A DNA stretch of 64,000 bases, taken from contig NZ_FUWZ01000006.1 of the NCBI RefSeq assembly GCF_900167135.1, forward strand, positions 1-64,000, given 5' to 3'. The notes beneath the pieces were generated by a model. That model did no database searches. It had not been told where the DNA came from and saw nothing but the letters and a program-made list of their open reading frames with translations. The position numbers and the translations under genes were made by a program. How positions within the stretch are numbered: the first letter of the stretch is position 1; every line of letters starts with the position of its first letter. Of the stretch, positions 19,223 to 27,501 are shown piece after piece. The DNA is from Chitinophaga eiseniae. Its GTDB lineage: Bacteria > Bacteroidota > Bacteroidia > Chitinophagales > Chitinophagaceae.

Positions 19223-21952
19223 TTACGGATGATGGGGTGAAGTGAATTCCGGGAGCTCGCTGCTTTCCTGCACCACCTGCATCGCGGTAGGCAAGGCTAT
19301 CTCCCAGGTGTACTCGATCTTCGTATAAGGGTCATCGTTATAAGCTGATTTCAGGTGCGCGGCTATCCGGGTGTCTGTGGAATTGACAGGCACAAAAGGA
19401 TATGGCGCAGGCCATATGATACCGGACGACAGGTAGTACAACAGCTGGAAGTTGAAGGAGGGCCGCACCGGCAGCAGTACCCGTGCCCGCTGTGCCTGCA
19501 GGAAAGGTCGCAGCGAATCGTCGCGGCCCTGCAGGGCGTAACTGAAAATGGAGGGGCTGTCGTCAAAGAACCACGTCATCTCATCCCATTCCAACGCCTC
19601 GCGTAGAAACTGATAGTAGCGGGGCTCGTTGATTTGAAAGGTTGCTGAGGCGGGGTCGCCGACTTTAACGTAGAACACCTGCATCAGTAAGGCGGCACAG
19701 CGGCGGTGAAGCGCTGACCTTTCGGTATTGCGCAGCAACTCCGGGTTACTCTGTTCGCCTTCACCGGCAAGCCTGCTGAGCGTACTAATGTAAACGGATA
19801 AACGTTTTTGCCATGCTTCGTTGATCTGGCGGTACACCTGCGCTTTCCATTCGTTCATTTTCTCTTCGGTGACGCTGCATTTAATGCGGACGTTGAGCGT
19901 AAAGTCATTGGGCTTATAAGGAGGGGCGTCGGGCGTATTGGGCCCGATAACGGAAACAGGCAGCTGACCTTTCTCGCCGTCCATGTCCAGCGTTTGCGTG
20001 CGGACGGTATCTGTCAGTTCAAAAAGGGCGCTGCCCACAATACCGCTCACAGACCTTACCGGTGCTCCGCTGGCGATGATCCCCGTTACCGTAGCCTGTA
20101 CGGCAAAATAGTGGTCGGGTATGGCGGCATACTTCTCCGTTTCTCCCGGGCTCAGTATCACAGCGGCATAGGTATAGGGTTCCGGCGGCTGCCGGATAAT
20201 GTCTATCTGGTAATAACTCAGCAACTGCGCGTAATTGGCAGCTGTAATGTCCGTGTAAGTCCTGATGCCCATTTCCGCCGGCGACAGCGGCGCCTGCAGG
20301 TCTGTCGCGTTCAGCGATTGCTGCGATTGGATATATTCCCGCGCTGGTTGTTCTATGCTCAGCTCCAGCAAAAAACGATGCCCGTAGTTTTCCACCGATA
20401 CACGGTATATTTTATTCAGCCACCGGTAGATCCCCCTGAAGTGACCGTCGCCATGACGGTTATCAAACAGGCTGCTGGTCACTGATTCGTGCTCGTTGTA
20501 CTTACTGAAAGACCGGGTCCTGGTAACGTTCTCGCTGATACGGTTTACGGTGCTGTTCAGGATACGGCTCACAAACCCGCTGTCTGACTGTATGCCATCA
20601 CTGTCAGGTTTCAGGGTGGACGACCATTTGCCGTTAAGCACCGCCTGTGTGGGCGGACCATAGGTGGTGGTGAAATTATCGTAGCTGGTGCTTTGTGTAA
20701 AGCCGGCCAGCGTTTTCTTCGCTTCCAGCAGCAGGTCGTTGCTTACCTGCTGGTATCTGCTGAGGTTGTCCGTGTTTTCGGAAGATCTTTCACTGACTTT
20801 TTCTTCATCGCTGCTCAGTTGCCGCTGCATGATTTTTTTCTGCTCGCCCTTCATTACATTCTGAATGCCGGCAATTTCCCCGGGCTGGTAGCGCAGCAAA
20901 CGATAGCGGGACATTTTAAGTTGCCCGATGGCATAAGGCGCTATCCAGCTGTTGTCTTTGGGCAGCGTAGCGGTAGCATAAGGTGGTAGCGGAAATATCT
21001 CCGGAGGCAGTATCACGTTGGCGTGCAGCAGGCTGCTGATGCCGGCGCTGGTAAGTTCCCGCGGCGGCTGTGTGCTGTATTGTGTTTCCAGCACGTTGCA
21101 GATCAGCAGTATCTTATTGACCGCAAGGGCGAAAGATTCATTGAAGCCCGTGATGATGGCGAGCGCAAAATAATTCTGCCATAACTGGTCAATGATGGGC
21201 AGCCAGGAACTGGTGTCCATGCCTGCGCTGATATCGTCATCTCCTTCGCAGTAGTCCGCCATCTTCACCCATTCGTCATACAGGTCGGGAAAGCTGTTGA
21301 ACGGTGCAGGCACCTGTTGCAGGCTCCCGTAGTACTGGCCGGTGAAAGGAGCATCGTCCTGGAGAAACTGTATGCACAGCTGCTCCATGGCTTTACGGTC
21401 TTTTTGCGGCGCTATAGCTGCCAGCTGACTGTAGAGCGAACCGGCGCCGGTATGTGCCGGATCGTAGGAAAAGAAATGCAGCCAGCTGTCTGCCGGGACC
21501 TCCTCCGGCCATGGCTGCACGTTGATATAAGGGAAAAGCGGAGCATCTATAGCGGTCTGTGGCGGTAAGTCGCCCGTGTTTTCGTCATCATCCGGTGGTG
21601 GCGGAGGCGCCGGTGGTAGCTGCCGGAATAAAGCGAGGGTGCCGTCGAAATGATGCTGCAGCGCCGGATTTTCATTATATCCGTAATACAGGTTGCCGTT
21701 GAGTATGACTTCCTTTTCTTTCACTGTCAGCATCAGCTGGCCTTTTATCCGGAACGCGTCGGTACCTGAGTACTGCACTTCCCGCTGCTGCCGGGCGCTG
21801 ATATATCCGGCAATTACGGGTACCGGTGCGTCTACGGGGTAGTGAAATTCGTATTTTACCACCGGTACTCCTTTGGGGGAAAGCTCTCCGTCTAAAGCAA
21901 GCAGCTCAGACACCACCTTGAACGTGTTATTGATAATAGTCGTCTCAACCAT
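19223..21952 (-). CDS. 909-residue protein of a large uncharacterised family
   Basis: No enzyme motif is seen. A Pro/Asp-rich linker (APPPPPDDDENTGD) lies near residue 120. A segment at about 355-420 has YQPGEIAGIQNVMKGE followed by a charged Glu/Ser-rich stretch. RWLNKIYRVSVENYGHRFLL lies near 520-540, and PRYYQFLREALEWDEMTWFF near 775, followed by FLQAQRARVLLPVRPSF. From memory these blocks recur in very large uncharacterised proteins of diverse bacteria (the GE..x.NV.xGE, RWVN.VY...V.NYG and Q.FEWE.MTY motifs), but that was not checked by search. It lacks a signal peptide. Its gene is followed 4 bases later by the tail-collar gene and preceded by the 206-residue gene, suggesting joint assembly into one structure. 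Confidence 0.75.
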   Translation of the reverse strand: MVETTIINNTFKVVSELLALDGELSPKGVPVVKYEFHYPVDAPVPVIAGYISARQQREVQYSGTDAFRIKGQLMLTVKEKEVILNGNLYYGYNENPALQHHFDGTLALFRQLPPAPPPPPDDDENTGDLPPQTAIDAPLFPYINVQPWPEEVPADSWLHFFSYDPAHTGAGSLYSQLAAIAPQKDRKAMEQLCIQFLQDDAPFTGQYYGSLQQVPAPFNSFPDLYDEWVKMADYCEGDDDISAGMDTSSWLPIIDQLWQNYFALAIITGFNESFALAVNKILLICNVLETQYSTQPPRELTSAGISSLLHANVILPPEIFPLPPYATATLPKDNSWIAPYAIGQLKMSRYRLLRYQPGEIAGIQNVMKGEQKKIMQRQLSSDEEKVSERSSENTDNLSRYQQVSNDLLLEAKKTLAGFTQSTSYDNFTTTYGPPTQAVLNGKWSSTLKPDSDGIQSDSGFVSRILNSTVNRISENVTRTRSFSKYNEHESVTSSLFDNRHGDGHFRGIYRWLNKIYRVSVENYGHRFLLELSIEQPAREYIQSQQSLNATDLQAPLSPAEMGIRTYTDITAANYAQLLSYYQIDIIRQPPEPYTYAAVILSPGETEKYAAIPDHYFAVQATVTGIIASGAPVRSVSGIVGSALFELTDTVRTQTLDMDGEKGQLPVSVIGPNTPDAPPYKPNDFTLNVRIKCSVTEEKMNEWKAQVYRQINEAWQKRLSVYISTLSRLAGEGEQSNPELLRNTERSALHRRCAALLMQVFYVKVGDPASATFQINEPRYYQFLREALEWDEMTWFFDDSPSIFSYALQGRDDSLRPFLQAQRARVLLPVRPSFNFQLLYYLSSGIIWPAPYPFVPVNSTDTRIAAHLKSAYNDDPYTKIEYTWEIALPTAMQVVQESSELPEFTSPHHP

Positions 21953-22035
21953 CGCTTACAGTTTGAAAGGTGAAAGGAAGCCCCACCCCGTTTCACTCGG
22001 CTGTTGGCGTTGGAAGCGGGAATGGGGCGTAACGG

Positions 22036-22656
22036 TTATGCATACAGGATATTCTGCAAAGTGAATTCAAAAGGAGTGGAGGTAGGGCCGGGGCCGCCGC
22101 CGGTCATTACGATGTCTGCGCTGGCAATGCCAAATAATGACAACTCCGTGTTGATCTGCTGGAGGATGGCGCTGTTGATCAGCTGACCTTCCACTACCTG
22201 TGAAACCACGCCTATCCAGATAGTAGGTCTGAACTGGAAGGTCGCTTTCTGGCCTGGTGCAATCGATGTTTTGGTGGCCAGCAGTTTTCCGTCACGGTAT
22301 ACGTTGGCGTTCACGGCGCCCTGGTCCAGCGCATTCAGCACTTCCACTTCATTCTGGCTGCTGGACTGGCCGGCGTATTTCAGGATGTCGCCGGAAGGAT
22401 CTCTTACTACCTGGAATTGCTGACCGTTTTCCGCTGTCTTCAGCGGGCTGTAGTTGCCCCAGCTGTCACTGGCGGAAACTGACATCGCCATTGGGTAAGA
22501 GAAGGGATGGTTCCAGCCCTGTCCAAGGTTTTTAACTACCTGCCAGGCAACACACAGCTCATTGAAAGAAGAGGCTTCGTTGCGCTGGAAAATAACGATG
22601 CTGGAGTTGTTGCGGTCATTAGACCGGTTGATAAGGTTTAACCTGATGTCTGCCAT
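22036..22656 (-). CDS. 206-residue conserved-looking protein, first gene of the tail-collar operon
   Basis: The protein begins ADIRLNLINRSNDRNNSSIVIFQRNEA and continues with WQVVKNLGQGWNHPFSYPM. Similar LINRS.D.NNS.IVIFQKN openings occur, from memory, in small uncharacterised bacterial proteins. The body is rich in beta-forming residues, has no signal peptide or membrane helix, and ends in a Gly/Pro stretch followed by FEFTLQNILYA. A beta-sandwich structural protein is plausible, but no function is established. It is separated from the 909-residue gene by 83 bases and is the promoter-proximal gene of the leftward operon, facing the two-component operon across a 249-bp divergent region. Confidence 0.7.
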   Translation of the reverse strand: MADIRLNLINRSNDRNNSSIVIFQRNEASSFNELCVAWQVVKNLGQGWNHPFSYPMAMSVSASDSWGNYSPLKTAENGQQFQVVRDPSGDILKYAGQSSSQNEVEVLNALDQGAVNANVYRDGKLLATKTSIAPGQKATFQFRPTIWIGVVSQVVEGQLINSAILQQINTELSLFGIASADIVMTGGGPGPTSTPFEFTLQNILYA

Positions 22657-22700
22657 AAATAAGCGTTTTAAGGATAATTGAAAAGGGTTGTCTGAAGTGT

Positions 22701-22712
22701 ATCACCGGTGAT
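22701..22712. promoter_or_regulatory. 12-bp perfect palindrome in the divergent promoter region
   Basis: ATCACCGGTGAT is a perfect palindrome 45 bases upstream of the leftward operon and about 190 bases upstream of the rightward one. A dimeric regulator could bind here. There is only one copy and no direct evidence of function. Confidence 0.3.
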
Positions 22713-22831
22713 GTGAAGTAAAGGTAGGACCGTCATGGCCCCGGTTTGGCGCGCATGGCATAAGCGCGCTGTTGATGGGAATAAGTGGTGGGATTTAAGG
22801 TATAAGCGAAAAAAGGAATGCAGATTAATCT

Positions 22832-22839
22832 TATATTTG
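22832..22839 (+). promoter_or_regulatory. Candidate -7 element of the two-component operon
   Basis: TATATTTG matches the Bacteroidota -7 consensus TAnnTTTG exactly and lies 67 bases before the ATG of the 140-residue gene. No good TTTG -33 element stands at the expected 19-23 bp upstream distance, so the assignment rests on the -7 match alone. Confidence 0.35.
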
Positions 22840-22905
22840 TTCAACTCAATTGCCATAATCTTTTTCGAAACTCAATTACCATTCATCTTTTTCAAACTAT
22901 CCTCT

Positions 22906-23328
22906 ATGAGCCAGATTGCTCCGCTCTCTTTTGTGACCATTAAAAACCAGGAAAAGAAACTGTTTGGGACCGGGCTGGCCGAAAGGCTGTCTACAGAACC
23001 GCTGGTGGCGGTTTACCCGGATGCGGAATTCCCAAATATGTACCACCTGGTAATGAGCCTGTATATTCCGGACGGACAAGAACCGGAGATCAATGATAAC
23101 TTCGATGATATGAGAGAAGAGGAGACGGAGGCCGGGCGCTTGTGGGTACGGCAGATCATTATTGACTACCGGAGAAACGAGGCGGAGGACCATACCTGGT
23201 CACTGTGGAAGGTCATCATCGATTACGCGGTAAAAGGTGATCAGGCCCAGGCGATCCGCGTAATGTACCGGATCGGGGACCCGGAAACATCCAGGGGTAC
23301 CGTTACTACCGTAAAGAGACCCGCATAG
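22906..23328 (+). CDS. 140-residue protein of unknown function, first gene of the two-component operon
   Basis: The protein starts at the ATG at 22906 (SQIAPLSFVTIKNQEKKLFG). A longer frame from 22735 would add an implausible basic, hydrophobic stretch. The product is acidic in the middle (EINDNFDDMREEETEAG), has no signal peptide or membrane helix, and may be an alpha/beta fold. No family is recognised. Its stop is 7 bases before the histidine kinase start, so it is almost certainly co-transcribed with the kinase and response regulator. It could be an accessory sensor or a cytoplasmic partner of the system encoded across the divergent promoter. Confidence 0.7.
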   Translation: MSQIAPLSFVTIKNQEKKLFGTGLAERLSTEPLVAVYPDAEFPNMYHLVMSLYIPDGQEPEINDNFDDMREEETEAGRLWVRQIIIDYRRNEAEDHTWSLWKVIIDYAVKGDQAQAIRVMYRIGDPETSRGTVTTVKRPA

Positions 23329-23335
23329 GTGTTGC

Positions 23336-25159
23336 ATGAAACGGTTCTTTGCTGTTCCTGTTGTCGCTCTTCTCTGGGCGGCACAGTTGCTGGCATCGCC
23401 GGGTCCTGCACCCGGTCCGATATATAGCCTACTGCGGCAGCGATGCAGTATTTGCTCGCATAAGCCCTCCGATTCCGCCAGCCTGATTTTATATAGCCAA
23501 TACCCGGCGCCTTACCTGGTCCACTTTCACAACAGCCATGTATCGTTGCGGAACAGGGACCCGGACAATGCCTACCGGTATATCCTGAAAACACTGGAAG
23601 ACATTGACAACGCGCCAACACATCCTCTTTACCCTTACGCTTTTTTTCTACGTGCCGGCATACAGTATAACAGACAACTATACAACGAAGCGCTGCAGGA
23701 TTTTCTCCGGCTCAGCGGTACCAAAGGCCTGGACCCGCAGCTGCTGGCAGCCTGCTATATCAATATAGCGGAGATCAACCTCGAATTACGGCACTTCAGA
23801 AGGGCGCTGCAATATTTCAATAAATGGGAAAGCCGCTTTATGCCGCTGGCAGATCTGCAGGTCAGAAAAAGCGTCTGCCATAATATAGGGCTCTGCTTCT
23901 TTCACATGGGGAAGTTTAAGGAAGCAGAAAAATACCTGTTGCAAAGCATGGACATGGAGAGGCAGCTGAAAGACACCACCGGCCTGGCCATTTCCAACAT
24001 GGACATCGGCAACCTGTATTACGAACAGTACCTCGACAGCAAAGCGATCCCGTATTTTGAGGCAGGTCTGCGCTTTGCCCGGAAGTCCGGCGACCTGGCC
24101 GTACGCAGAAATGCCTATCGTAACATGGCGGTGGTGGAAGAAAACAGGAAAAGATATTACGACGCATTGCAGTACCGTAAGCATTACGAAACGCTGCAGG
24201 ACAGCATCTGGAACCGGGACCATATCTGGGAGATGGCGAAACTGGAGAAAAAACTGGCCGTGGAAAAAAGAGAGCTGGCGATCAGGGTACTGGAACAACA
24301 GGCCGGCCTGCAGTCAGCAGCATTGTCTGCCCAACGCTGGCAACGGAATACATTGCTGGTGGCGGTACTGGCGCTGATGTGCCTGTCTGCCCTGGCGGGG
24401 TATGCCTACCGGCAACAGAAAAGGAATACGCGTATCGTGGCTGAACAGCGGGAAACGCTGCATGTGCTGAATGAAACGAAAGACCGCCTGTTTTCCATCG
24501 TGGCGCATGACCTGCGGTCACCGGTATACCGGATGAAAATCAGCCTCGGAAGACTGAGAAAAGCCATACAGCAGTCCCATAACGAAGAAGCGGATGTGCT
24601 GGCCTCCAGCAACGAAAAAATCGCAGGCAGCACCTACGCGCTGCTCGATAACCTGTTGCACTGGGCGCTCAGCCAGACAGGACAGCTGTTCTTCCGTAAA
24701 GAGAAACTGCACCTCCGCAGCGTAATCAACCAGATCTGCTTTGATCTGCTGCCAATAGCGGAAGACAAAAATATCGTCGTCCACCGGTCTATACCGGAAC
24801 CGGTGTTTTTCATCGCCGATCTGAACACTTTCCGGATCATGGTGCGCAATATCATCGATAACGCGATCAAATACACGCCGGCAGGAGGCGTTATCACCAT
24901 CTCCGCGGCAATGCAAACCACCGGCTGCCAGCTGACGGTCAGCGATACAGGCGTAGGGATGGACCAACAGCTGCTGCACGCATTTATGACAGATAACCAC
25001 GTGAGAAACCAAACGGATACCGACGGAAGACAAAGCACCGGACTGGGCCTCTGGCTCTGTAAAACACTGGCGGAAAGAAATGGCGCACAAATGCTGATTT
25101 CTGCCCGGCAGGGGATAGGCACCACCGTAACGATTTTTCTTCAAACGGAAGCATCATGA
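23336..25159 (+). CDS. TPR-containing sensor histidine kinase
   Basis: The 607-residue protein has a signal peptide (VPVVALLWAAQLLA), a periplasmic array of TPR-like helices at about 70-290 and a membrane helix at about 338-359. The kinase core has H391 in FSIVAHDLRSPVYRMK and an ATP-binding domain with NIIDNAIKYTP, DTGVGMD and STGLGLWLCKTLAERNG. It is expected to sense an envelope signal through the TPR region and phosphorylate the response regulator whose ATG overlaps its stop by 4 bases (ATGA). The 140-residue gene lies 7 bases upstream. A short Cys-containing segment (RCSICSHK) follows the signal peptide. Confidence 0.92.
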   Translation: MKRFFAVPVVALLWAAQLLASPGPAPGPIYSLLRQRCSICSHKPSDSASLILYSQYPAPYLVHFHNSHVSLRNRDPDNAYRYILKTLEDIDNAPTHPLYPYAFFLRAGIQYNRQLYNEALQDFLRLSGTKGLDPQLLAACYINIAEINLELRHFRRALQYFNKWESRFMPLADLQVRKSVCHNIGLCFFHMGKFKEAEKYLLQSMDMERQLKDTTGLAISNMDIGNLYYEQYLDSKAIPYFEAGLRFARKSGDLAVRRNAYRNMAVVEENRKRYYDALQYRKHYETLQDSIWNRDHIWEMAKLEKKLAVEKRELAIRVLEQQAGLQSAALSAQRWQRNTLLVAVLALMCLSALAGYAYRQQKRNTRIVAEQRETLHVLNETKDRLFSIVAHDLRSPVYRMKISLGRLRKAIQQSHNEEADVLASSNEKIAGSTYALLDNLLHWALSQTGQLFFRKEKLHLRSVINQICFDLLPIAEDKNIVVHRSIPEPVFFIADLNTFRIMVRNIIDNAIKYTPAGGVITISAAMQTTGCQLTVSDTGVGMDQQLLHAFMTDNHVRNQTDTDGRQSTGLGLWLCKTLAERNGAQMLISARQGIGTTVTIFLQTEAS

Positions 25160-25908
25160 AAGGAGTGAAAATATTGATCATCGAAGATGACCGGCAGGAT
25201 GCAAGCCTGCTGGAAGGTATGTTGCGGGACCATGGGTACGAGGTAGGCGGTATCGCCACCTCGTTGCCGGAAGCGTTGCAACTCTTCCATGTGCAACAAC
25301 CCGACCTGGTGATCATCGATATCTTTTTACATGGGAAAAAAGACGGCCTCGTCTTCGCGGAACAGATCAGTAACGATGAAGATACCCGTAAACCCTTTAT
25401 TTTTCTTACCAGCGCGGCAGATCGCATCACCTTTGAGGCGGCCAAGCTGACCGCACCGTTCAGCTACCTGCTGAAACCCTTTAATGAGCTGGAACTGGAG
25501 TACGCCATTGAACTGGCTGTGGAGAAGTTTACTGGCGCTCCCGCAGGCATGTTCGCCATGGAGGAAAAGAATACCATCATGCTGCAGGATATCTTTTTTG
25601 TTAAAAGAGGAAACGTGCTGGCCAAAATATCACTGGATGATATACAGTATATCGAAGTAGAAGGGAAGTACAGTAAAATCGTTTGCAGCAAAGACAAATA
25701 CCTGGTGCAGCAGCCGCTGAAACTTATACTGGACCGGCTGCCGGCCATCCGTTTCGTCAGGGTACACCGCAATTATATTGTCAATATCCGCGAAGTGGCA
25801 AAGGTAAACCTGACAGATAATGAAATTGTGCTGGAAGACGGACGCTCCCTGCTTTTCAGCCGTCGCTACTTCGACGACTTTATGCGCGCGTTTGATGTGC
25901 TCCGGTAA
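25156..25908 (+). CDS. LytTR-family response regulator
   Basis: The 250-residue protein has an N-terminal receiver with acidic pocket ED at 10-11, phospho-acceptor Asp55 in LVIIDIFLHGKKDG and Lys in YLLKPF. A LytTR DNA-binding domain spans about 155-247 (DDIQYIEVEGKYSKIV, FVRVHRNYIVN, LLFSRRYFDDF). Its start overlaps the kinase stop by 4 bases, so the two form a cognate pair. The neighbouring divergent tail-collar operon is the obvious candidate target. LytTR proteins bind pairs of short direct repeats. Confidence 0.93.
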   Translation: MKGVKILIIEDDRQDASLLEGMLRDHGYEVGGIATSLPEALQLFHVQQPDLVIIDIFLHGKKDGLVFAEQISNDEDTRKPFIFLTSAADRITFEAAKLTAPFSYLLKPFNELELEYAIELAVEKFTGAPAGMFAMEEKNTIMLQDIFFVKRGNVLAKISLDDIQYIEVEGKYSKIVCSKDKYLVQQPLKLILDRLPAIRFVRVHRNYIVNIREVAKVNLTDNEIVLEDGRSLLFSRRYFDDFMRAFDVLR

Positions 25909-25917
25909 GAATGGTTG

Positions 25918-26313
25918 TCAGTGGGATAACTTGTGGTGCAGGTTCTCTTTCCGCTTTTTCCAGGTGACAATCTGTATAGGCTGATTAACAGGGATACCCT
26001 TTTTGTCCGCCAGGCCAAGGGCTTTTACCAGTTCCCGGCTGATGCCTGCTGCCTTCCTGTTTTTTTTCAGTCAGGAAGACTGTTCCGCTTTCACGTTGTC
26101 TTCATACGCCTTGATGGCTTCATTGATGATCGCCATTTCTTTGCGGGGTTCCTTCTTTTTGCGGTAAAGGACCATCAGCCGGTTATAGGCAGCTGCATTT
26201 AATGGATCTTTTTTTACCGCCGCCAGATAAACCTGTATGGCCTTGTCCGGCGCTCCTTCCTTTTCCAGCTGATGCCCTTTTTCAATCAGGCTTTTATGGG
26301 ATTCTCGTACCAT
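25918..26313 (-). pseudogene. Small TPR protein interrupted by an in-frame TGA
   Basis: The intact first part encodes 80 residues with one and a half TPR motifs (APDKAIQVYLAAVKKDP, NAAAYNRLMVLYRKKKEP). A TGA at 26071-26073 ends it, yet the same frame continues for 50 more codons to 25918 with protein-like sequence (KKNRKAAGISRELVKALGLA, then IQIVTWKKRKENLHHKLSH). Similar TPR proteins in Bacteroidota, from memory, carry this kind of basic tail, and a Trp would fit the stop position (TGG to TGA). The gene is either a recent nonsense mutant, a read-through gene or a sequencing error. The tail explains the otherwise empty interval after the response regulator. Confidence 0.6.
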
Positions 26314-26374
26314 ATAGTAGCGGTTTGGATGTGAAAGTCAACCACAAAAATGCGACCACAATCGCTGCCGGAAA

Positions 26375-26779
26375 TTAAAAAATCAGCAGGTTCCGAACCT
26401 TTCCGAGAAACACCCGTTTGTTCAGAAAGTGGATATTGCCGTCCCCGATCTGGTACAACTGCCCAAAACTATAACCGGTATCTTCCTCCACGTTGTAAAT
26501 CTGGCAGACAATAGCATCAAAAGCGCCATCGTTGAGGGTAATCCTGTCTTTATAGGCGAGTACGGCGGTTTCACTGTCATCTGTTTCTGACAGCAGTTCT
26601 TCTGCCATATCCAATATCCCGTCCATGTCCCGGGTCTTTATACGCTGGATGGCATCGAGCGGGTCCCCGGAAAGAATGAAAGGTTCAAAATCCCGCTGCA
26701 ATTGTATCTGCTCAATGGCAATGTTCTCGGCTTTAGCAATGGCTGCCTGTAAAGACGGGGTGAGGTCTGTGTATTCCAT
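26375..26779 (-). CDS. 134-residue hypothetical protein
   Basis: A soluble acidic protein with no signal peptide. It starts MEYTDLTPSLQAAIAKAENI and has an acidic middle (DMAEELLSETDDSETAV) and a C-terminal NKRVFLGKVRNLLIF. No family is recognised. It stands alone, downstream of nothing obvious, and runs leftward like the small TPR gene that follows it after a 61-base gap, so the two could share a transcript. Confidence 0.6.
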   Translation of the reverse strand: MEYTDLTPSLQAAIAKAENIAIEQIQLQRDFEPFILSGDPLDAIQRIKTRDMDGILDMAEELLSETDDSETAVLAYKDRITLNDGAFDAIVCQIYNVEEDTGYSFGQLYQIGDGNIHFLNKRVFLGKVRNLLIF

Positions 26780-27015
26780 CGTGTTGGGTATATATCCATA
26801 TCAATTTAACCCATATTTACCAGACAAAGGCAATTTATTATGAAGGTAAAGTTCTCACCAGCCTCATCGGGTGTATCCTGCCATGGGCGTCCAAACACAT
26901 ATGGCCTGCCTTGCTGCTTTGATGGAAATTTTTAAATGCTGCAAAACAGCGACAGGCCTGTGTTTTCGTGGCAGTAAACGGATTTATTTTTAAGGCAACC
27001 AAAAATGTTACCCAT

Positions 27016-27417
27016 ATGAAAAAACTGTTTTTCTCCTTATTGATAGGAGGCGTTTTAGTTAACTGTACTGTGATTGCCGCTGCGGTGGCAAACCATCTTG
27101 ACCCTATTTCCTCATCAACTGTACGGCAGCAGGTCTATTTCCACGATGTGGAAGAATTTCTGGCACATTACGAGGCATCTCTGGACCAGGGCAACGTATA
27201 CACCCTGGCGTTAGAGCGCGGCAAAGGAATTTACATTGTCGGCGCTTCTACGACGATCAGCAGCACCACAGAACTCGTTGCTGTAAGGCAACATTCTTAC
27301 TCCACCAAAGACAAGCTGAAATTCGCCAAATGGTGTAATGAACAGCTGGAGAAAGGTAATGTACTGACTATCGGTAAAGATAAGGACGGTACTTATTGGG
27401 CTGATATCAGGAAATAA
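27016..27417 (+). CDS. Small secreted protein of unknown function
   Basis: The 133-residue product begins with a signal peptide (MKKLFFSLLIGGVLVNCTVIAAA), which supports the ATG at 27016 over a longer frame from 26968. The mature part is mixed alpha/beta (YFHDVEEFLAHYEASL, GKGIYIVGASTTISS, FAKWCNEQLEKGNVLTIG). A Cys in the signal region (VNC) is not in a good lipobox. No family is recognised. It is a single gene closed by a strong terminator. Confidence 0.65.
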   Translation: MKKLFFSLLIGGVLVNCTVIAAAVANHLDPISSSTVRQQVYFHDVEEFLAHYEASLDQGNVYTLALERGKGIYIVGASTTISSTTELVAVRQHSYSTKDKLKFAKWCNEQLEKGNVLTIGKDKDGTYWADIRK

Positions 27418-27450
27418 AGCCCAAACAAATTCAGGAATGATGGATGACAA

Positions 27451-27487
27451 AAGGCCGCCTCCCGGATAAGGAGGCGGCCTTGCTTTT
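27451..27487 (+). terminator. Rho-independent terminator
   Basis: AAGGCCGCCTCC and GGAGGCGGCCTT form a perfect 12-bp stem with a 7-nt loop, followed by GCTTTT. It closes the small secreted-protein gene and probably also serves the convergent sigma-factor gene. Confidence 0.85.
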
Positions 27488-27501
27488 ATGACATACTCTA
27501 A

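Noticed and set aside
17917..22656. Prophage or contractile injection system
   Set aside because: A tail-collar domain is present, but there is no sheath, tube, baseplate, AAA ATPase, capsid, terminase, integrase or lysis gene nearby.
26071..26073. TGA read as selenocysteine
   Set aside because: A Trp fits the site better, no redox context surrounds it, and no selenocysteine hairpin is apparent after the codon.
26839..26934. 31-codon Cys-containing frame upstream of the small secreted protein
   Set aside because: It is too short, has no family pattern and probably lies in the leader region.
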